The notes beneath the pieces were generated by a model. The model was not told where the DNA came from, did not search any database, and saw only the letters and a program-made list of their open reading frames with translations. From Amyloporia xantha (taxonomy: Eukaryota; Basidiomycota; Agaricomycetes; Polyporales; Adustoporiaceae), in NCBI GenBank assembly GCA_036971615.1, contig JAYKKR010000009.1, positions 806,001 through 870,000 on the forward strand: a stretch of 64,000 nt of DNA. Reading direction: 5' to 3'. Both the position numbers and the translations under genes were made by a program. Of this stretch, positions 1 through 11,943 are shown piece by piece. Each line of letters starts with the position of its first letter. Positions within the stretch are counted from its first letter, which is position 1.

Positions 1-1627
1 TAGTAAGCTTGTTCAAGGTGTACGCACGACTATCACTAGCTCAAAAACATCTGGCACGTTTCCGAAAGGGATCGTCTCCGTAGTCACCATAGACGAAAAT
101 GTGAAATGTTCCCAGTCGCGGTTCACTTCGGCGACTGGATCCAAGTAAACATACACTCAACGGTTTACAGAATATTCGACGAACCTGGAAAGATAGGGCT
201 GACAGGTCCCACTTCAGTACTGTGTGAATGAACGGTCATGAACGATGTTGCATATAAGATAAGCCGACACACGCACGACGAGAGAATGTTCACGATGGAG
301 ACTCCATTTGATACCATATGATTTCCAGCCTCTTTGCTCAACGGGCCGCCACAATAGAGCTTCAGGTTCAGGTCCAGATCAGCTACTCTGTAAAGCGACT
401 GATTCAAACCAAGAAGTGACTTGCCAGTCCCTTCCTCGAAGCGAACCACTGGACATACTCAGGATTGCGTGACCATGCCTAAGGAAGTTCACTCGCATCC
501 CGATTGACACTGAGTGCATGTAACATACCTCAATGAATGCCGGAGCTACAAAGACTAAATCACTGTTCGTGGCCCTTGCTGCTTGAAAGACTGCATCGGG
601 CGTTGGCAGAGCAGCCGGAGTTTTCGGCTCGAAAGCACTGAAAACCATACCGGAAGCTACCTATCATGGAGATACAAGTGCTGTTAAGGCGATCCGTCTG
701 CGAGGGACAAGCGGCATTAAGCTACCATCCAACAGAGGGGTATGAGGCCTGCGGCATGGAACATAGGCGCTGCGTGTACAGAGAATATCTGTCCACCTAG
801 TTCACGATGTCCGAATGAAGGTGCGAGAGCTAGCTGTGCTATGCGTCCATGTGTCCAGTAGATAGGCTTGGGAAAGGACGTCGAGCCTATCGGATTATGA
901 TGGTTAAGATGAGAAGCTGATGGCAATCGAGATTTACGAGCCTGACGAATGCAGGATCATGGCAATTTCTTCTCGCCGCTTCACATCAGTTGTGTCCCGA
1001 GCAATTGTATGGGAAGTTTCTGACGGCACTAAGAATAGCTCTTGGTAAAGGGGTAGATGTGAAAGCCCTGGTTTGGGTGCGGACCACGAAGGTCGTCGCA
1101 GAAGCAGCTTGAGCGCGTCCTGAACAAGAACGCGCATCGATTCTTCATGTCCGATGAAGATATGCTCAACACCAGTCTTGTCGATCAAATGAGCAATCGC
1201 TTCGGCTGAATTGCGAGGCGAAATGGGAAACGGGACGTAATTCGCAAGCATAATGCCCACTACCATAGTCGAGTACGAGATACTCTCTAGCGCAAATATG
1301 AGTATCCAAATTTGCAAAACGTTTCAGGTCAATTGATTTAATACCTGATGGCGCAAGAATAGCAATGACAGAGCCTCGAATCGACTTATTCCCGAGCTCC
1401 ATACGGTTCACAACAATCCTGGAAGCTACCCGCGCTGCTCTTGCAACCTCTGGCCATCGTATAGTCGTGATATTGCCATCGTCCCCAGCGAAGATGAAGG
1501 CAGCTGAGTCTTTATTATGTTCTTCGTGCCATTCGTATACTGTTGGCAAACTGAAGGAGTTGTCAAGCGGTGGTGGATAAAATAAAGCCCTCTTTGTGAA
1601 AGGGTCTCGAAAGGATGCGTCCGACAT
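1..1627 (-). CDS. NRPS-like adenylate-forming reductase, N-terminal part (truncated by window edge)
   Basis: The protein starts at ATG 1627 (MSDASFRDPF) and runs leftwards off the window. Exons encode, in order: VYEWHEEHNKDSAAFIF, a stretch with YVPFPISPRNSAEAIAHLID, the P-loop GSTSFPKPI (about 861-887), SAFEPKTPAALPTPDAVFQA, LYCGGPLSKEAGNHM and STEVGPVSPIFP (about 190-220). This is the order of an ANL adenylation domain as found in fungal A-T-R (carboxylic acid reductase-like) enzymes, which activate an acid as AMP ester, load it on a carrier and release it reductively. The carrier and reductase domains would lie outside the window. It closely matches the complete gene at 32842-37062, sharing FPISPRNS and EWHxEH motifs and similar intron placement. 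The visible exons are open, so this copy need not be a pseudogene. The substrate cannot be read from sequence. The family call is firm; exon ends are approximate. Confidence 0.8.
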
Positions 1628-2421
1628 GATTGTCGCACCCACGGTCGCATCCATCGAGTCAGACAGTGGCGAGTTTCCAGAATGTCCTGTCCACGGGGAG
1701 GTTCGTTCCCTGAACAGGGCACCGGAACGCGGGACGTCACGTATCGGCGCCTTAGTGACACACCATCACGCCGGCCACACTGTAGTTAAACGCTCGGCGG
1801 TCCCGCCGCCGCTGAGTGTCGGGCGGCGGCACCACTTACTCCGCTAGGGTTAACAGCCTCGCGTTCCACTCCTGGTCCTGGATCACTGCTAGACGTAGAG
1901 CATGGCGGTCGGGCGGGCACTGAGCGTGATGGCACCACCCAGGCTACTACAATATTAATATTGAACTAATTAGTTTCAATTAAACATTACTAATATTCCT
2001 ATATCTCCCAGCCTGTGGTCGCCAGCAGCCGCAGCGTCCGCGCTCTAGCTATCCGCACCGAAGGCGTCCACGATAGAATGCACGGGTGATGGTCAGTGGC
2101 GGCTGTGGCCCAACGCACTGGGACGTCTGACGGTCAAAGCAACTCTGTGAGACTGGCGGCTGGCCCTCCCCCTATAGTCACACTTGTCACATCACCAGGC
2201 ACGGTTCCGGGAACATGTTCACGGAACATGTTCCGTGAACAAATCTCCCAGCGGACAGGACGTTCTCCGAGTTTCGCGCGGGACGTGGTTGTCACGTGCT
2301 CGAGGAGGAGCAGGCATGTGATCGCCCGTAGGGGCGCGTCGGAGGCTCAGGCCGAGGTCAGACCGTGAATGTCTCGTCTCGCCTCGTTCCTATAGAGTAG
2401 CCTCGAACTTACCTGACCTTC
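1628..2421. other. Shared promoter region between the reductase and the hydrolase
   Basis: This 794-base gap separates two divergently transcribed genes. It holds a GC-rich imperfect hairpin near 1795-1835 (CCGCCGCCGC facing GGGCGGCGGC), an AT-rich block near 1945-2005, and the tandem palindromes at 2210-2240 listed separately. No convincing coding frame was seen. Confidence 0.5.
2210..2240. repeat. Tandem GAACATGTTC palindromes inside a perfect 24-bp palindrome
   Basis: GGAACATGTTC at 2210-2220 is followed by GGAACATGTTCC at 2223-2234. Bases 2217-2240 form one perfect 24-bp inverted repeat centred on the second CATG. It lies about 180 bases before the hydrolase start. A two-fold symmetric duplicated site is what a dimeric or tetrameric DNA-binding protein would recognise. 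The factor is unknown. Confidence 0.6.
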
Positions 2422-3714
2422 ATGAATGTGTTATTCAAAAGACCTCCTTATCATGTCACACGCATGCTCTTGATGCGACGATTTACCTCCGGAAGCTCAG
2501 TATCTCCAGTAGCTCTGCATTATGACAAGCTAGTACCTCCCAATGGGAACGAGACCGACAAGCCACTAGTGATCCTACATGGCCTTTTGTGAGTCTGAGA
2601 TTCTTATGAAAGCTCCTCCTAAACACCGTACCCTAATTTATTCTCCAGTGGCATGAAGAGAAATTGGCTCTCACTATCGAAAGCATTTCTAAGAGATTTA
2701 AATACCCCCGTATATTCTCTCGTAGGTATTGTTTCGTTGTCCTGCTCTGCCACAACTCAACGCGTACAAGGATCTTCGTAATCATGGCACGTCGCCTCAT
2801 GCAGAGCCCATGAACTACTCCGCTATGGCCGTAGACGTACTGCACTTTTGTCGTTCGCACTCCCTCACCAACGTGTCCCTCCTGGGACATTCTATGTAAG
2901 CCCGTCTGTCTATATTATATTAGGCCTTTGTCTCATCTAGAAGGGATCTCACCTAAGGGGAGGGAAAGTGGCCATGGCGTTCGCACTCAGCCCGGAGCGT
3001 CCTCCTGATCTCCTCACACATCTGATTGTAGCGGATATTGCCCCTTCGAAAGGAGCGCTATCTTCAGAGTTCAGCGGCTATGTAGAAGCGTTGAGGAAGA
3101 TTGAGGATAGCAAGGTAACGACAAGGAAAGAAGCGCAGGAGATTCTGACACCATACGAGAAGGCCCGTCCGGCGTTGAAGACGAACTACTTTTCCCCGCG
3201 TAGAGATGCTGACAAGGTGTACAGGACCCAATGACACGCGCCTTCCTCCTGACGAATCTGAAGCACTCCGATTCTCACCACGGGCCGCTTGAATTCCAGA
3301 TTCCCTTGCAGATTATTGGCGAGAGCATTCCCGAAATCGGTTCGTTCCCATATGAACCGGGCGAGCGGATCTGGGAAGGAAGTACGCTCTTTATCAAGGG
3401 CACCAGGAGCAAGTATGTACCCGTGGATTCGTCTATACTTCTTTGCCCAGCTTATTTGACCGTGTAGATATATCAACGATCGGAACATACCCATTGCCAA
3501 GCAATTCTTTCCCAAAATGGTTCTTGAGAAATTAGATACGGGACACTGGGGTATGTTATGTCTCCTTGGCGATACCGGGATGCTGATGGTCCTCTTACAG
3601 TTCATGCAGAGAAGTGAGTGCAGCGTTCATCGGACGCGACTAATCTTGATATCTCCGTGTTACAGGCCGAACGAGTTCAAGGCGTTGGTTACTGCTTTTA
3701 TCAAACATCATTGA
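2422..3714 (+). CDS. Mitochondrial alpha/beta hydrolase, ABHD11/IMO32 family
   Basis: ATG 2422 opens a basic presequence (MNVLFKRPPYHVTRMLLMRR, then FTSGSS) typical of mitochondrial import. The first exon ends at PLVILHGLL, the oxyanion-loop HG motif. Later exons give GMKRNWLSLSKAFL, DLRNHGTSPH and the nucleophile elbow GHSMGGKVAMAFAL (Ser at the centre). The last exons carry the catalytic His in LDTGHWVHAEKPNEF and end at FIKHH, stop at 3712-3714. Five or six short introns join cleanly in frame. DLRNHG and GHSMGGK are hallmarks of the ABHD11/yeast Imo32 group, mitochondrial serine hydrolases. In mammals ABHD11 protects lipoylated 2-oxoglutarate dehydrogenase; that role is not shown for fungi here. 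The nucleophile and histidine are present, so it looks functional. Confidence 0.9.
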
Positions 3715-4879
3715 CACTTAATCATACAGACGGCCCAATATACTTCTATCATATTTAGATAGTCTTAATAGATGATTCTAGATTGACTCTATGGAATGCA
3801 TGGGGTAGATGTGACAGAAAAGACGGGAGACAGCGGAAGCGAGAGTTGAGACAAATGGGAAGGCCAACGGTAGAATAGATGTACCAACCGAAGTCATGCG
3901 TGAGGCGATGCCGTGCTAACGTATATAGACGAAAAGTAAGAACCCAATCACTGCGCGACGCGAGAAAGTCAATTAGACATTTATAAGCCATCTGAATGAG
4001 CAGCATGGAGTGAGTATGTTGCATCAAGACCAATATGATGTATTTACGAACCGAGCGTAGAAGTGTTGTATGAGTCTAAGACAGAAGGACGGAAAACAAG
4101 GGGTGAAATACCTTGTCATGGAGCGATTTGTGAGAGAAGTCAACAATACACCCGGAGCCGCAGGAGGAGGGGTATGCACGAACCAAAACAAGTTGAGTCC
4201 TTTATATGCAGAGCATTGAACACGGGATAACGGTGAGAACAACTAATAGAGATCAAAGACCTTGATTCCCGCGAGGCGGCATTTATAGACTATATGTTGA
4301 GATGCGCAGCAAGACGCGATAAATGATCATCGGAAGCCAGGAAGGAGAGAACCTCAAACCTAAAGCGTAGCCGCAGGCAACCTCGCCCCCTCGAACTCGC
4401 ACCCGAAACCATCAGCTGGCGGCCCCGCGTCCTTCTGGTCCCACAGATCTAGGAGAGATGTGATGTCCTTCATTTGGCGTTTCATTCAACTGTATCCGCC
4501 GTCGGTACCGACGCATTCGTCCTGGGAGTCCGAGGGGGCGTGGCTGTAGGATGCCGGTGCGAGGACCCGGTGAGCTCCACACCACCAGTACGAGCTGCTT
4601 CAACAAGGTATACAACATGTGCAAGGTCGATCTTCCTGTCCGAGTCGGTAATTCCACCTGCGGAGCGAGACAATGTCGTCCAGTTACTGCGAACGTTAAT
4701 TACCAGAACTCGCTCGGTGTTCTTCCTATGACGACTCACTGGATGTTGAGAAACTCGAGCATGGTGCCGCGGTGGTCATTGCCCAGGAATTGTACATGTA
4801 ATTATTGGCATTGATGATACAGTAGAGTTCCGCCTGGAAAATTCCAAAGGAAGCAAGAGAGCTCGACGTCCGTAACGGG
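3715..4879. other. Intergenic region without a supported gene
   Basis: Only short frames occur on either strand. The minus-strand frame at 4482-4739 (with TERVLVINVRSNW) could be a terminal exon of the unrecognised gene at 4880-6361, but the splice from it could not be resolved. Confidence 0.3.
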
Positions 4880-6361
4880 TCTCAGAAGACCGGATTTCGC
4901 AGGAAAGGCTCCGCCTCACGACCTCTTGGGGAAGGATGAGCGTTCTTGACGTACTGATGGGAGAATTGGTCGAGTTTGGGCAGAGCGTGATATTCGGATC
5001 TGCGACATCGCAAGTACATTTCGTCCTTTCCGGTCAAAGAGGATGAGCTGCGCACGCGGCACCTGCAACAGTTGTCTCTGGTTTGTGAAAGAGCGCCTTG
5101 GGAGGCCTCAGTGTCTTTGGTTTTATCGGGAAGCTAGCTTTCACCGAATAAAATAGTGAAATCGTAGAGACGTGACTGGTAATATGTAATGCCTCTGGTG
5201 CTGGGGACATCGACAGCAAAGCTAAAGTCGCCGATCACTCCGAACAAGTCATCGCTGCTCGGCTGTATTTTTGAAAGGATCTGGGGAGGGAACCTGAATC
5301 GACGGAGACATGGTATGCGTGAGTTCGAAAATAGGGCAAGGTGAGGTAGAAGTTCTGAGAGGCCAGGGGATAATCTCAGTTGAGTCAATGCGGCCCGGTA
5401 GCGGAAGTATCTTGGCGTCGACGAGATCAACTGCAATTTCTGGCAAAATACCGCAGGTGTCTTCATTTGACGACATAATCCGACGAAGATTACCTTCGCA
5501 AAATGCGCTAGTCTGGGAGAGCCGAGGCGCAGGTGGAAAGAAGTATGATGGTGTCGATAGTGCTGAAGAGTCTGATGATATGCTTGGAGATGAGCATGTA
5601 GAAGATGGCAACTGTGGAAATTGTGGCATCACAGGAAATTCGATGTTGACAAGCTGAACAACGGGAACGGAGAAAGCGGGAATAGCAAGAGGCTTGCTGT
5701 CACTGACGCCGGAATGTATTTATTAGACTATAGAGTCCTGGGACACACCTACCTACCTGTATCAGGACCAGCAAAATTGGTCACATCAAAAGACGTGTAT
5801 ACAGCGCGATCAGAGATCGAATATATTGCGATCCCTTTTCAGGTGGGAGACCCGATGGACAAACCGGTGCAAGCGGCCCACAGTATCGAACATTAACCGA
5901 AACGACTCGACGTATTGAGACGGTTGTAGTGTGATTTCTAGGCTCGGATAGAACATGATACGTACTCACAATTGACATTATATGTCTTTGGATTGCATGA
6001 TTCTGACATTTCGGAAGGAAAATTCGGTCACATGAGCCTGCCATGTCTATGTCAAGAAAATCAGCTATTACATCGACCGTATAAGCAGATATATCACAAG
6101 TACTCGCAAAGGCACTGGATAATATCCCGCGGATTACCATGGAGATTTTGTGCTGGACAGCGCTGACCGGGATGGGTAAGTAATAATAATGTATGGGCGG
6201 TAGTCTGTTGACTTCAGCCACTGCGGAGCCGAATGCTGGTTCGCGGCCCTCAAACTTAGCTCGAGGCGACCTTGAGGCAACCTTGAGGCGACCGTCGTGA
6301 CCTTGGAATATGAATTGTATGTCCATCGATCCTTTTGACCACCACCACGGTTGTACGACAT
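4880..6361 (-). CDS. Unrecognised multi-exon protein (low-confidence gene model)
   Basis: A chain of minus-strand exons agrees in frame. From the 5' side: MSYNRGGGQKDRW (ATG 6361), a segment with AYTVDVIADFLDIDM, SHYNRLNTSSRFG, IAIYSISDRAVYTSFDV, a proline-rich exon containing LPEIAVDLVDAKILPLPGR (about 5310-5700), then DDLFGVIGDFSFAVDVPST and YYQSRLYDFTILFG, and finally RSEYHALPKLDQFSHQYV. Two of the joins would use introns of only 31-32 nt, shorter than the others in this window, so the model may be wrong or the gene degenerate. I do not recognise the family and assign no function. The opposite-strand frame at 5310-5657 is taken as a shadow because the minus frame joins better to neighbouring exons. 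Confidence 0.35.
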
Positions 6362-7100
6362 ACTCAGGCTGTCGTATATGTTCCTCATGAAAAGCTCACA
6401 TCACAATTCCCTTCTATTGCATTCCTCTCCTGCGGCTGCGTCTGTATATCGTAATCCTGTCGGTCTGAGCGGACTGCCATTCGATGTAGAATAAATAGAT
6501 CTGTCTCATTCCTGCATGGCTGTGAGCCCTAGCGTTTGCGACTGGGTATACCAGCCGCTTACTCTAGGTATCGCTCTTGCAGAATTAGACATAGCTAGTT
6601 AATCATGTCGTGTAGTGCACCCATCCTGTTGTCCAGGCGTTCAGACCTCAATCACTATCAGGGATTCTCCTGTCCGCAGTTCGCCGTCTCCTGCCCGAAT
6701 GAGGCATTGTCACCTTGTGCAGCGTTGCCTCGCGCCTGGCTCTCGTTGGTTCGTGATGAGTCCTAACTGACTGAGCTATACTAGGGCAGATATGTACTGC
6801 GGGAGCGCTCACGTATAAGGAATCGTGGCGTACTAGATACGGGACCCACAAGAGCACGGCGAGGCGTGTGCTTCTTTTCCCGCAGCTACTATCAAGACAC
6901 CGTCTTCCCCCGTTCATTTGAGCACTACCTGAAGCTCAGAGCTCCGCTGAGGTCGTCATACGACTGACAGAACGGTCGAATTTCCCCACAGCACAGACAA
7001 CTACACATCTATCGAAGAGATCATCGCCGGTAAGTGATTAAACTTGTTCTTGCGTAGTATTGTAAGACTCAGACTGTTCGATGCTGGAAGACGGATCCTC
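6362..7100. other. Intergenic region
   Basis: No frame with convincing coding character. A short stretch before 7020 (STDNYTSIEEIIAG followed by GTAAGT) could be an upstream exon of the SAM-like gene, but its start cannot be fixed. Confidence 0.3.
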
Positions 7101-8146
7101 ATGAATACAGCAAGCTCCTTGTTCAGAATGGCTTTCATGAGCGGCATAGACACTACGGGTGGCGGCGGTTTGCCGACTGAACACACGCGGTACAGCCCCG
7201 CCACGACTTCACCGACCCAGCGTTCCCATCGCTCATCTGTTACAGAGCGTCTCACCGGGGTGGGCATGTATGGCACCGGTGGTTCTATTAGGCCAATTGT
7301 TACTATACCCAGTGGATCAGGCGTAAGTCTGGCTCCTGACTAGTGACGTCGTCTTATTGACATGTTGCCCAGGAGCATCCCGTAGATTGGACGTCGGACA
7401 AGATCGTCCAGTATAGCTCAAGGCTACCTGTCAACTCGATACAGAAGCTAAAGGCCTTGATCAATAAGCAGCATTTGAATGGACGTTCTTTCGTCGAATC
7501 GGATGATGATGCTTTGGCTAAGTGAGTATAGCTTTTTTATTCGAACTAGTTCGCCTATAATGAGATCGGAATACTACTTTTCATAAGACTTGCCGGGGAT
7601 GACTCGGAGTTGTTCCAGGATGTCACGCTCCTTTCGCACAAGCTGCAAAACAGAGCTAAACGCACTAGTCCGATCACGCCACGATCCCCAGCGGTGTGGG
7701 ACATATTCTCAGAAACAGGGGCCGCCGGTTCAAGCCTCGTTTCCCCGGCATCAACATCCAGCTCACCGCTGAGTGGTCGAAGGAGCGCAGATCCAAACCC
7801 AACCACTGGAACGCTCCCTAGGGTAGAGACAACTGTACAGGGTCCGGCCGTTGAAGAGACTTCCGGTGGTGGTACCGCAGAAGACAACGGGCACGATAAC
7901 GGCCTGGACACCGCGGCTGCCCCTGTACATTCCGCCGAAGAGTCGGGCCCCTTTACTGAGCCCATGCATACCTCATCGACGGTCCCGAGCGATGAGAATA
8001 TGCTTGTCAATGATTTAACCGGGCACCAGAATAGTGTTCATGGGTGAGTGGCAGGTCGCTTTCGCGTCTTCTTGTTTTCGATGCCAATTACATTCCCTCG
8101 GGATTTCAGCGCGCCGGCTGACGAAGGTGGAGATGCGAATGCGTGA
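7101..8146 (+). CDS. SAM-like domain protein with disordered C-terminus
   Basis: The first ATG of the open frame is 7101 (MNTASSLF), with a second at 7128 (MAFMSGIDTTGGGG). Exons join as PSGSG-EHPVDW (intron about 7323-7371), DDDALAK-LAGDD, and NSVHG-APADEGGDANA, stop at 8144-8146. About residues 75-145 (VDWTSDKIVQYSSRLP, then IQKLKALINKQHLNGRSF and DALAKLAGDD) match the SAM pattern of an early Trp, a mid-domain LNG and an acidic loop before the last helix. The remaining 130 or so residues are Ser/Thr/Pro/Glu-rich and probably disordered. SAM domains usually mediate protein or RNA contacts in signalling; no partner can be named. A 5' exon may be missing. The domain call is by pattern only. 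Confidence 0.5.
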
Positions 8147-9420
8147 CCTGAGGCGAAGGCATAGAAACCCAGATGCCCATTGCGACTACTTCTCCGGCGG
8201 CCGTGTCCGTCTTCGTGAGGCCGATTGTCGGTAGAGCTGCTGGTGAGGTGTCGAATGCCTAAGGTTATAATGTTATTGCACGTTATATCGTTCAAATTCA
8301 CGCACATGTACTGTAATTGTATTATGCGGGCCTTCCATCTTTTATCCTTCTCTCATCTTGTATTCGTTTCTTGACTTCTCATTATGTTCTTGATTTCGCG
8401 TGTATCTGAAGATTAGCCTGTAGCTCTCAATTTCAATTGTATCGATCACTCCAAAGGGATAGGAAGTGTAACAGCGCCTTGCTCGCCAGCTGCAGAACAA
8501 AGGGCGATGGATTCCACATTAACGGCGTTAGGCAGGTGTGGCGTTAACATTCTGCTATATGATCCTCCATGTTGACGCTTCAGTGCCGCACTTATCGTAG
8601 GTAGTATGCATCGTCGCGGACAACACCCATGCATTGGGTTTGAAATATAACTGTGCATCGACTCAAGGATGGAACTGAAATATTCTTGGCAGGGATATAA
8701 GAATCGTGACGGAGTTGGGCAAGGCTTGCGAATAGGATCTTCCGCTTTGTCGCGCTGGTCTGGTCATTTGAGACTGATATACCTACATTCACGTGTCCCT
8801 TCAGCGGGAGTATTTCACTGGTAGGCCTTCTTCGACAGTTCGACGGTCCCGGGCTTAAGGGGATAATTGCATTAGACGAGCATGTCTGGGAGGATCCTTG
8901 TGGAAAATCTACCGTGATGATACAGTTGAATCACGTTGATTGCCATGCGCCATATTCCGAAAGACATAGCAATTGCTGATTATTGCGCACGAGAGACATG
9001 TTCAAAGCCGAGATTGTCGCGTGCACAACTCCTGTTGGTAGCGCTGGTCTTGTACGACAACAATTAGCTCAGTCGATCGTGACCTCAAGCACTAATATAC
9101 AAGCTACAACCGATGATGCGGAGAGGTGAATTGCCTTCAAGTTTCGGACTTTTCCGTGGTTGCAGAAGACGCAAATGAGTCACATTACATTGCGATCGAA
9201 ATACGATTCTTAGCAAGCGACTGACTAATGGTCAGACCACGCAGGTACTATCAACGTGACACGTAGACATGATTTGCTGAGCTGAAACACATGGTCCACG
9301 GATCGCACACAGACGAAGGCTCCTGAGAATCAATTCATTAACAACCTTGCGTCTCGACATATCCTAATCCCAATGTCCCTGGCAATACTATATACGCGAC
9401 ACCATCAAACAGCTCAACCT
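8147..9420. other. Intergenic region between SAM-like gene and oxalate decarboxylase
   Basis: Mostly AT-rich 3'-flanking sequence. One plus-strand frame lacking an ATG stays open from about 8715 to 8980 (contains LVGLLRQFDGPGLKGIIALD). It is not recognised and may be chance. No gene is claimed. Confidence 0.3.
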
Positions 9421-11641
9421 CTCAGACACTGGTTGCTCCAACAACGACGGGCTTCGTCTTGCTGAGGCTGTCGAGGGTCTCGTCGGAAAACCCAAGGTGA
9501 GCCTGAACCAGCGACGGAGGCGTCAAGGCAAGCCACTAGTAGACATGTTTAGTCAGGTGAAGGAAAGACCTCATCATCATCACTCACCTGGTTCAAACTG
9601 ATGTCCTGGTAGGTATCTATTGGAGATACTCAGTTGTGAAGACGATTAATTCTAACACGGATCACACACCTGTGTTGAAAATCTCAAGGAAACGCAAAGT
9701 GTCGTTTCCGATATTTTCAATGTAATGCCCTGAAGACAGTGTTACTTCATATCCTGCGGTGCATGAGACGGCGAAGCATACCGTAGGTTGCAGGTACGAA
9801 GCCAATATCTCCAGCCTAACATTTGAACTGAGTCGTCGCACCATGAAGCTTGATAGACGATGTGTCACTGACCTCATAATTATACGTCCTCGCTGTACTA
9901 CTCGAGGCGAAGACAGTCACGCGTGCACTGCCGCCGCTACAGTTTGGAGGAGTTAGTCTTATCTGTTCGATTCGAAAAATTGTTGGCTTACAGGTAATAC
10001 GTCCATTCGTCTTGAGTGGGGTGCCACTACAACCGTCGCTTTGAGTGTTATTATTTTACTGAAGCCAGATGATACTCACGTGAAGTTCCCTATGTAAAAC
10101 ATGAGTTGGGCCACTCTAAGAGATGTGGAAAGAGGCGTGCGCACCTCATCCCTCCTGGCTGCACTGTAACCTCGGCAACAGCAATTGAAGTGGACACGCC
10201 GAATGTAGACGAGTCGGCAATTCTAACGGTTCCTCCAGCCAGTTGAGTAGGAGATATTTCCGATAATTTGTAAGTGTATGGAGTCGGCACTTCCCCCTGA
10301 GGATCCTCAGGAGCAACAGCATCAGGTGACGGAGGGGCTGGAAAAGCGTCAGCAACAATTGCATACCAGAAAGGTAAAGCGCACGTACTGCCGGGGAAGA
10401 TGTACAATTGCTGGGCCGGAATGTTATCGAAAGCCTCCATGGTAGTGCCAAAGTTCTTCGCCAGCACTTCCTTCGGAGTATGCGCTAACCAATCGGTCAA
10501 CTGATGTACCGTCAGATGACAAGTCCGCGTGCGCAAAAATCCGTAATTAGAAAAGACGCACGAGGAAAGTAGAATCTTCGCTGAAATCGCCGCTGTTGAA
10601 GATCTTTCCAACCATATGTAAGCCAATATTGAATCAGCGACCATATAAACTCACCAGGAGGAATTCGGCTCCTTCCGCTGTCTGGTTGGTGGCCTGCAGA
10701 CTGTGTGGAATGCCGGGTGGGAAGTACCACAGATCACCTGGGCCCTTTAATACGTGTCAACCATGATATATAATCCTGGACAGGACGAGACGACGTACTA
10801 CTGTACCAAGGTAATTTCTGCCACTCGGATCCACTGCTGTGACTTGCATGTAGCCCTGTATTTGGTTTAGCTCATTAATCCCAAAGCGGATGTCGTCTAT
10901 GCGTACACTTAGAACATAGGCCCACTGGGTACAATGTCAATACCTTTGCCATAGGATCATATTTATGACATACCTCTGCAGTCTTGTGCCAGTGCAGTTC
11001 GCTATCGAAAGCATTGTAAGAAAAGTGTATTAGTATTACAATGTTGGACATACCGGATTGCCCCAGCCTCTAGGCGCATATCAACTCCAGCCATTGCTTC
11101 AAAATAATCTCAGTATAAAAACGCCTAACGATGAAAGCACTCACATGTCGCTATGGGCAATTGATTGACTACATACTATCTTCAGCAACAGTCGGTCAAA
11201 TTTGAGATACAGCATACCATTTTGCTGCCTGGCGTAACCACCGGTTTGCAGACGATTGGTGCTCATGGTAAATGACCATTTGAGGTTGGGGCTGAAGGCA
11301 TGACGCTTAGCTCTCGGAACACAATGAACAAGAGTGCTCCCTCACATATCACCTGCATCTGTGGTAGGAGGCGCCATAAGGTCAGGATTGAGCCTCTGCA
11401 AAGCTGGGTTTTGCTGAGCCATGATCGTGGCTCCAAGAGTGCCCCGGATAGGTTGAGGATCCGTATCCGTAGTGACGTTCCACGTAATACCGTTAGGATC
11501 ATCGCTGGCAAGCGCGACCGTCTCGTAAGCGGGTGCGGCGGACACAATGGCAGTGCCAGACACAGCAGCGCCCGCCGGTGCAGCAGTCGCCAGAGACGAG
11601 AGGACGATTGCACAAAGCAGTGGAGTAAGGAGTCTGCTCAT
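9421..11641 (-). CDS. Oxalate decarboxylase-type bicupin, copy 1 (secreted)
   Basis: ATG 11641 opens a signal peptide ([20 protein letters not shown]) ending near AAPAGA. Then come [11 protein letters not shown] and [13 protein letters not shown], typical of the oxalate decarboxylase N-terminus. Cupin 1 has [25 protein letters not shown] and [14 protein letters not shown] with the metal-binding His-x-His and Glu, followed by [16 protein letters not shown]. The flexible lid region reads [14 protein letters not shown]. Cupin 2 has [14 protein letters not shown] sequence, [23 protein letters not shown] and [18 protein letters not shown]. The end is [15 protein letters not shown], stop at 9421-9423. 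At least ten short introns interrupt it. The family converts oxalate to formate and CO2 with Mn. Both metal sites look intact. The second copy lies at 46461-48634. Confidence 0.88.
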
Positions 11642-11687
11642 GATGAATCGGTGAGTGGCCTGACTACTTGCTCTATCCGATCCCTGC

Positions 11688-11694
11688 TTTTATA
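11688..11694 (-). promoter_or_regulatory. TATA box of oxalate decarboxylase copy 1
   Basis: TATAAAA on the minus strand, about 47 bases upstream of the ATG at 11641. This implies a very short 5' leader. Confidence 0.5.
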
Positions 11695-11800
11695 CCACAA
11701 GAGTGAAGTAAAAAGTCATTAACGTGTGACCACCTGGACATTCAACAATTTCTTGCATGCTTCAAGGTATGTGAACGCCGATTGTGAGGTCGTACCTTAG

Positions 11801-11943
11801 CATTACACAGGACCCGGGCAACTCCTCCCCCGTATGTCAGAGCCTGGGTGGCATTTTTTGAGTCAGGAAAATAGATTCTGTACATTGATTTGGGCGACTT
11901 AAGGGGCCGATATCTAGAGGAGTCGCCCGGGTCCTCGTTACAC
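11801..11943. mobile_element. hAT-like MITE (127 bp) with 8-bp target duplication
   Basis: The element spans 11809-11935. Its ends are inverted repeats: AGGACCCGGGCAACTCC at the left and the reverse complement of AGGACCCGGGCGACTCC at the right (one mismatch in 17). It is flanked by CATTACAC (11801-11808) and CGTTACAC (11936-11943), an 8-bp duplication with one mismatch. An 8-bp duplication is the rule for hAT elements. At this size it codes for nothing and would need a transposase in trans. Confidence 0.7.

Noticed and set aside
1795..1835. GC-rich hairpin as a possible second foldback element
   Set aside because: Arms are only about ten bases and made of CCG/CGG runs; chance in GC-rich DNA is likely.
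2210..2240. Heat-shock element reading of the palindromes
   Set aside because: GAA and TTC are present but spaced by four or three bases, not the two required by heat-shock elements.
5310..5657. 115-codon plus-strand frame
   Set aside because: Antisense to the minus-strand exon that joins with neighbours; considered a shadow.
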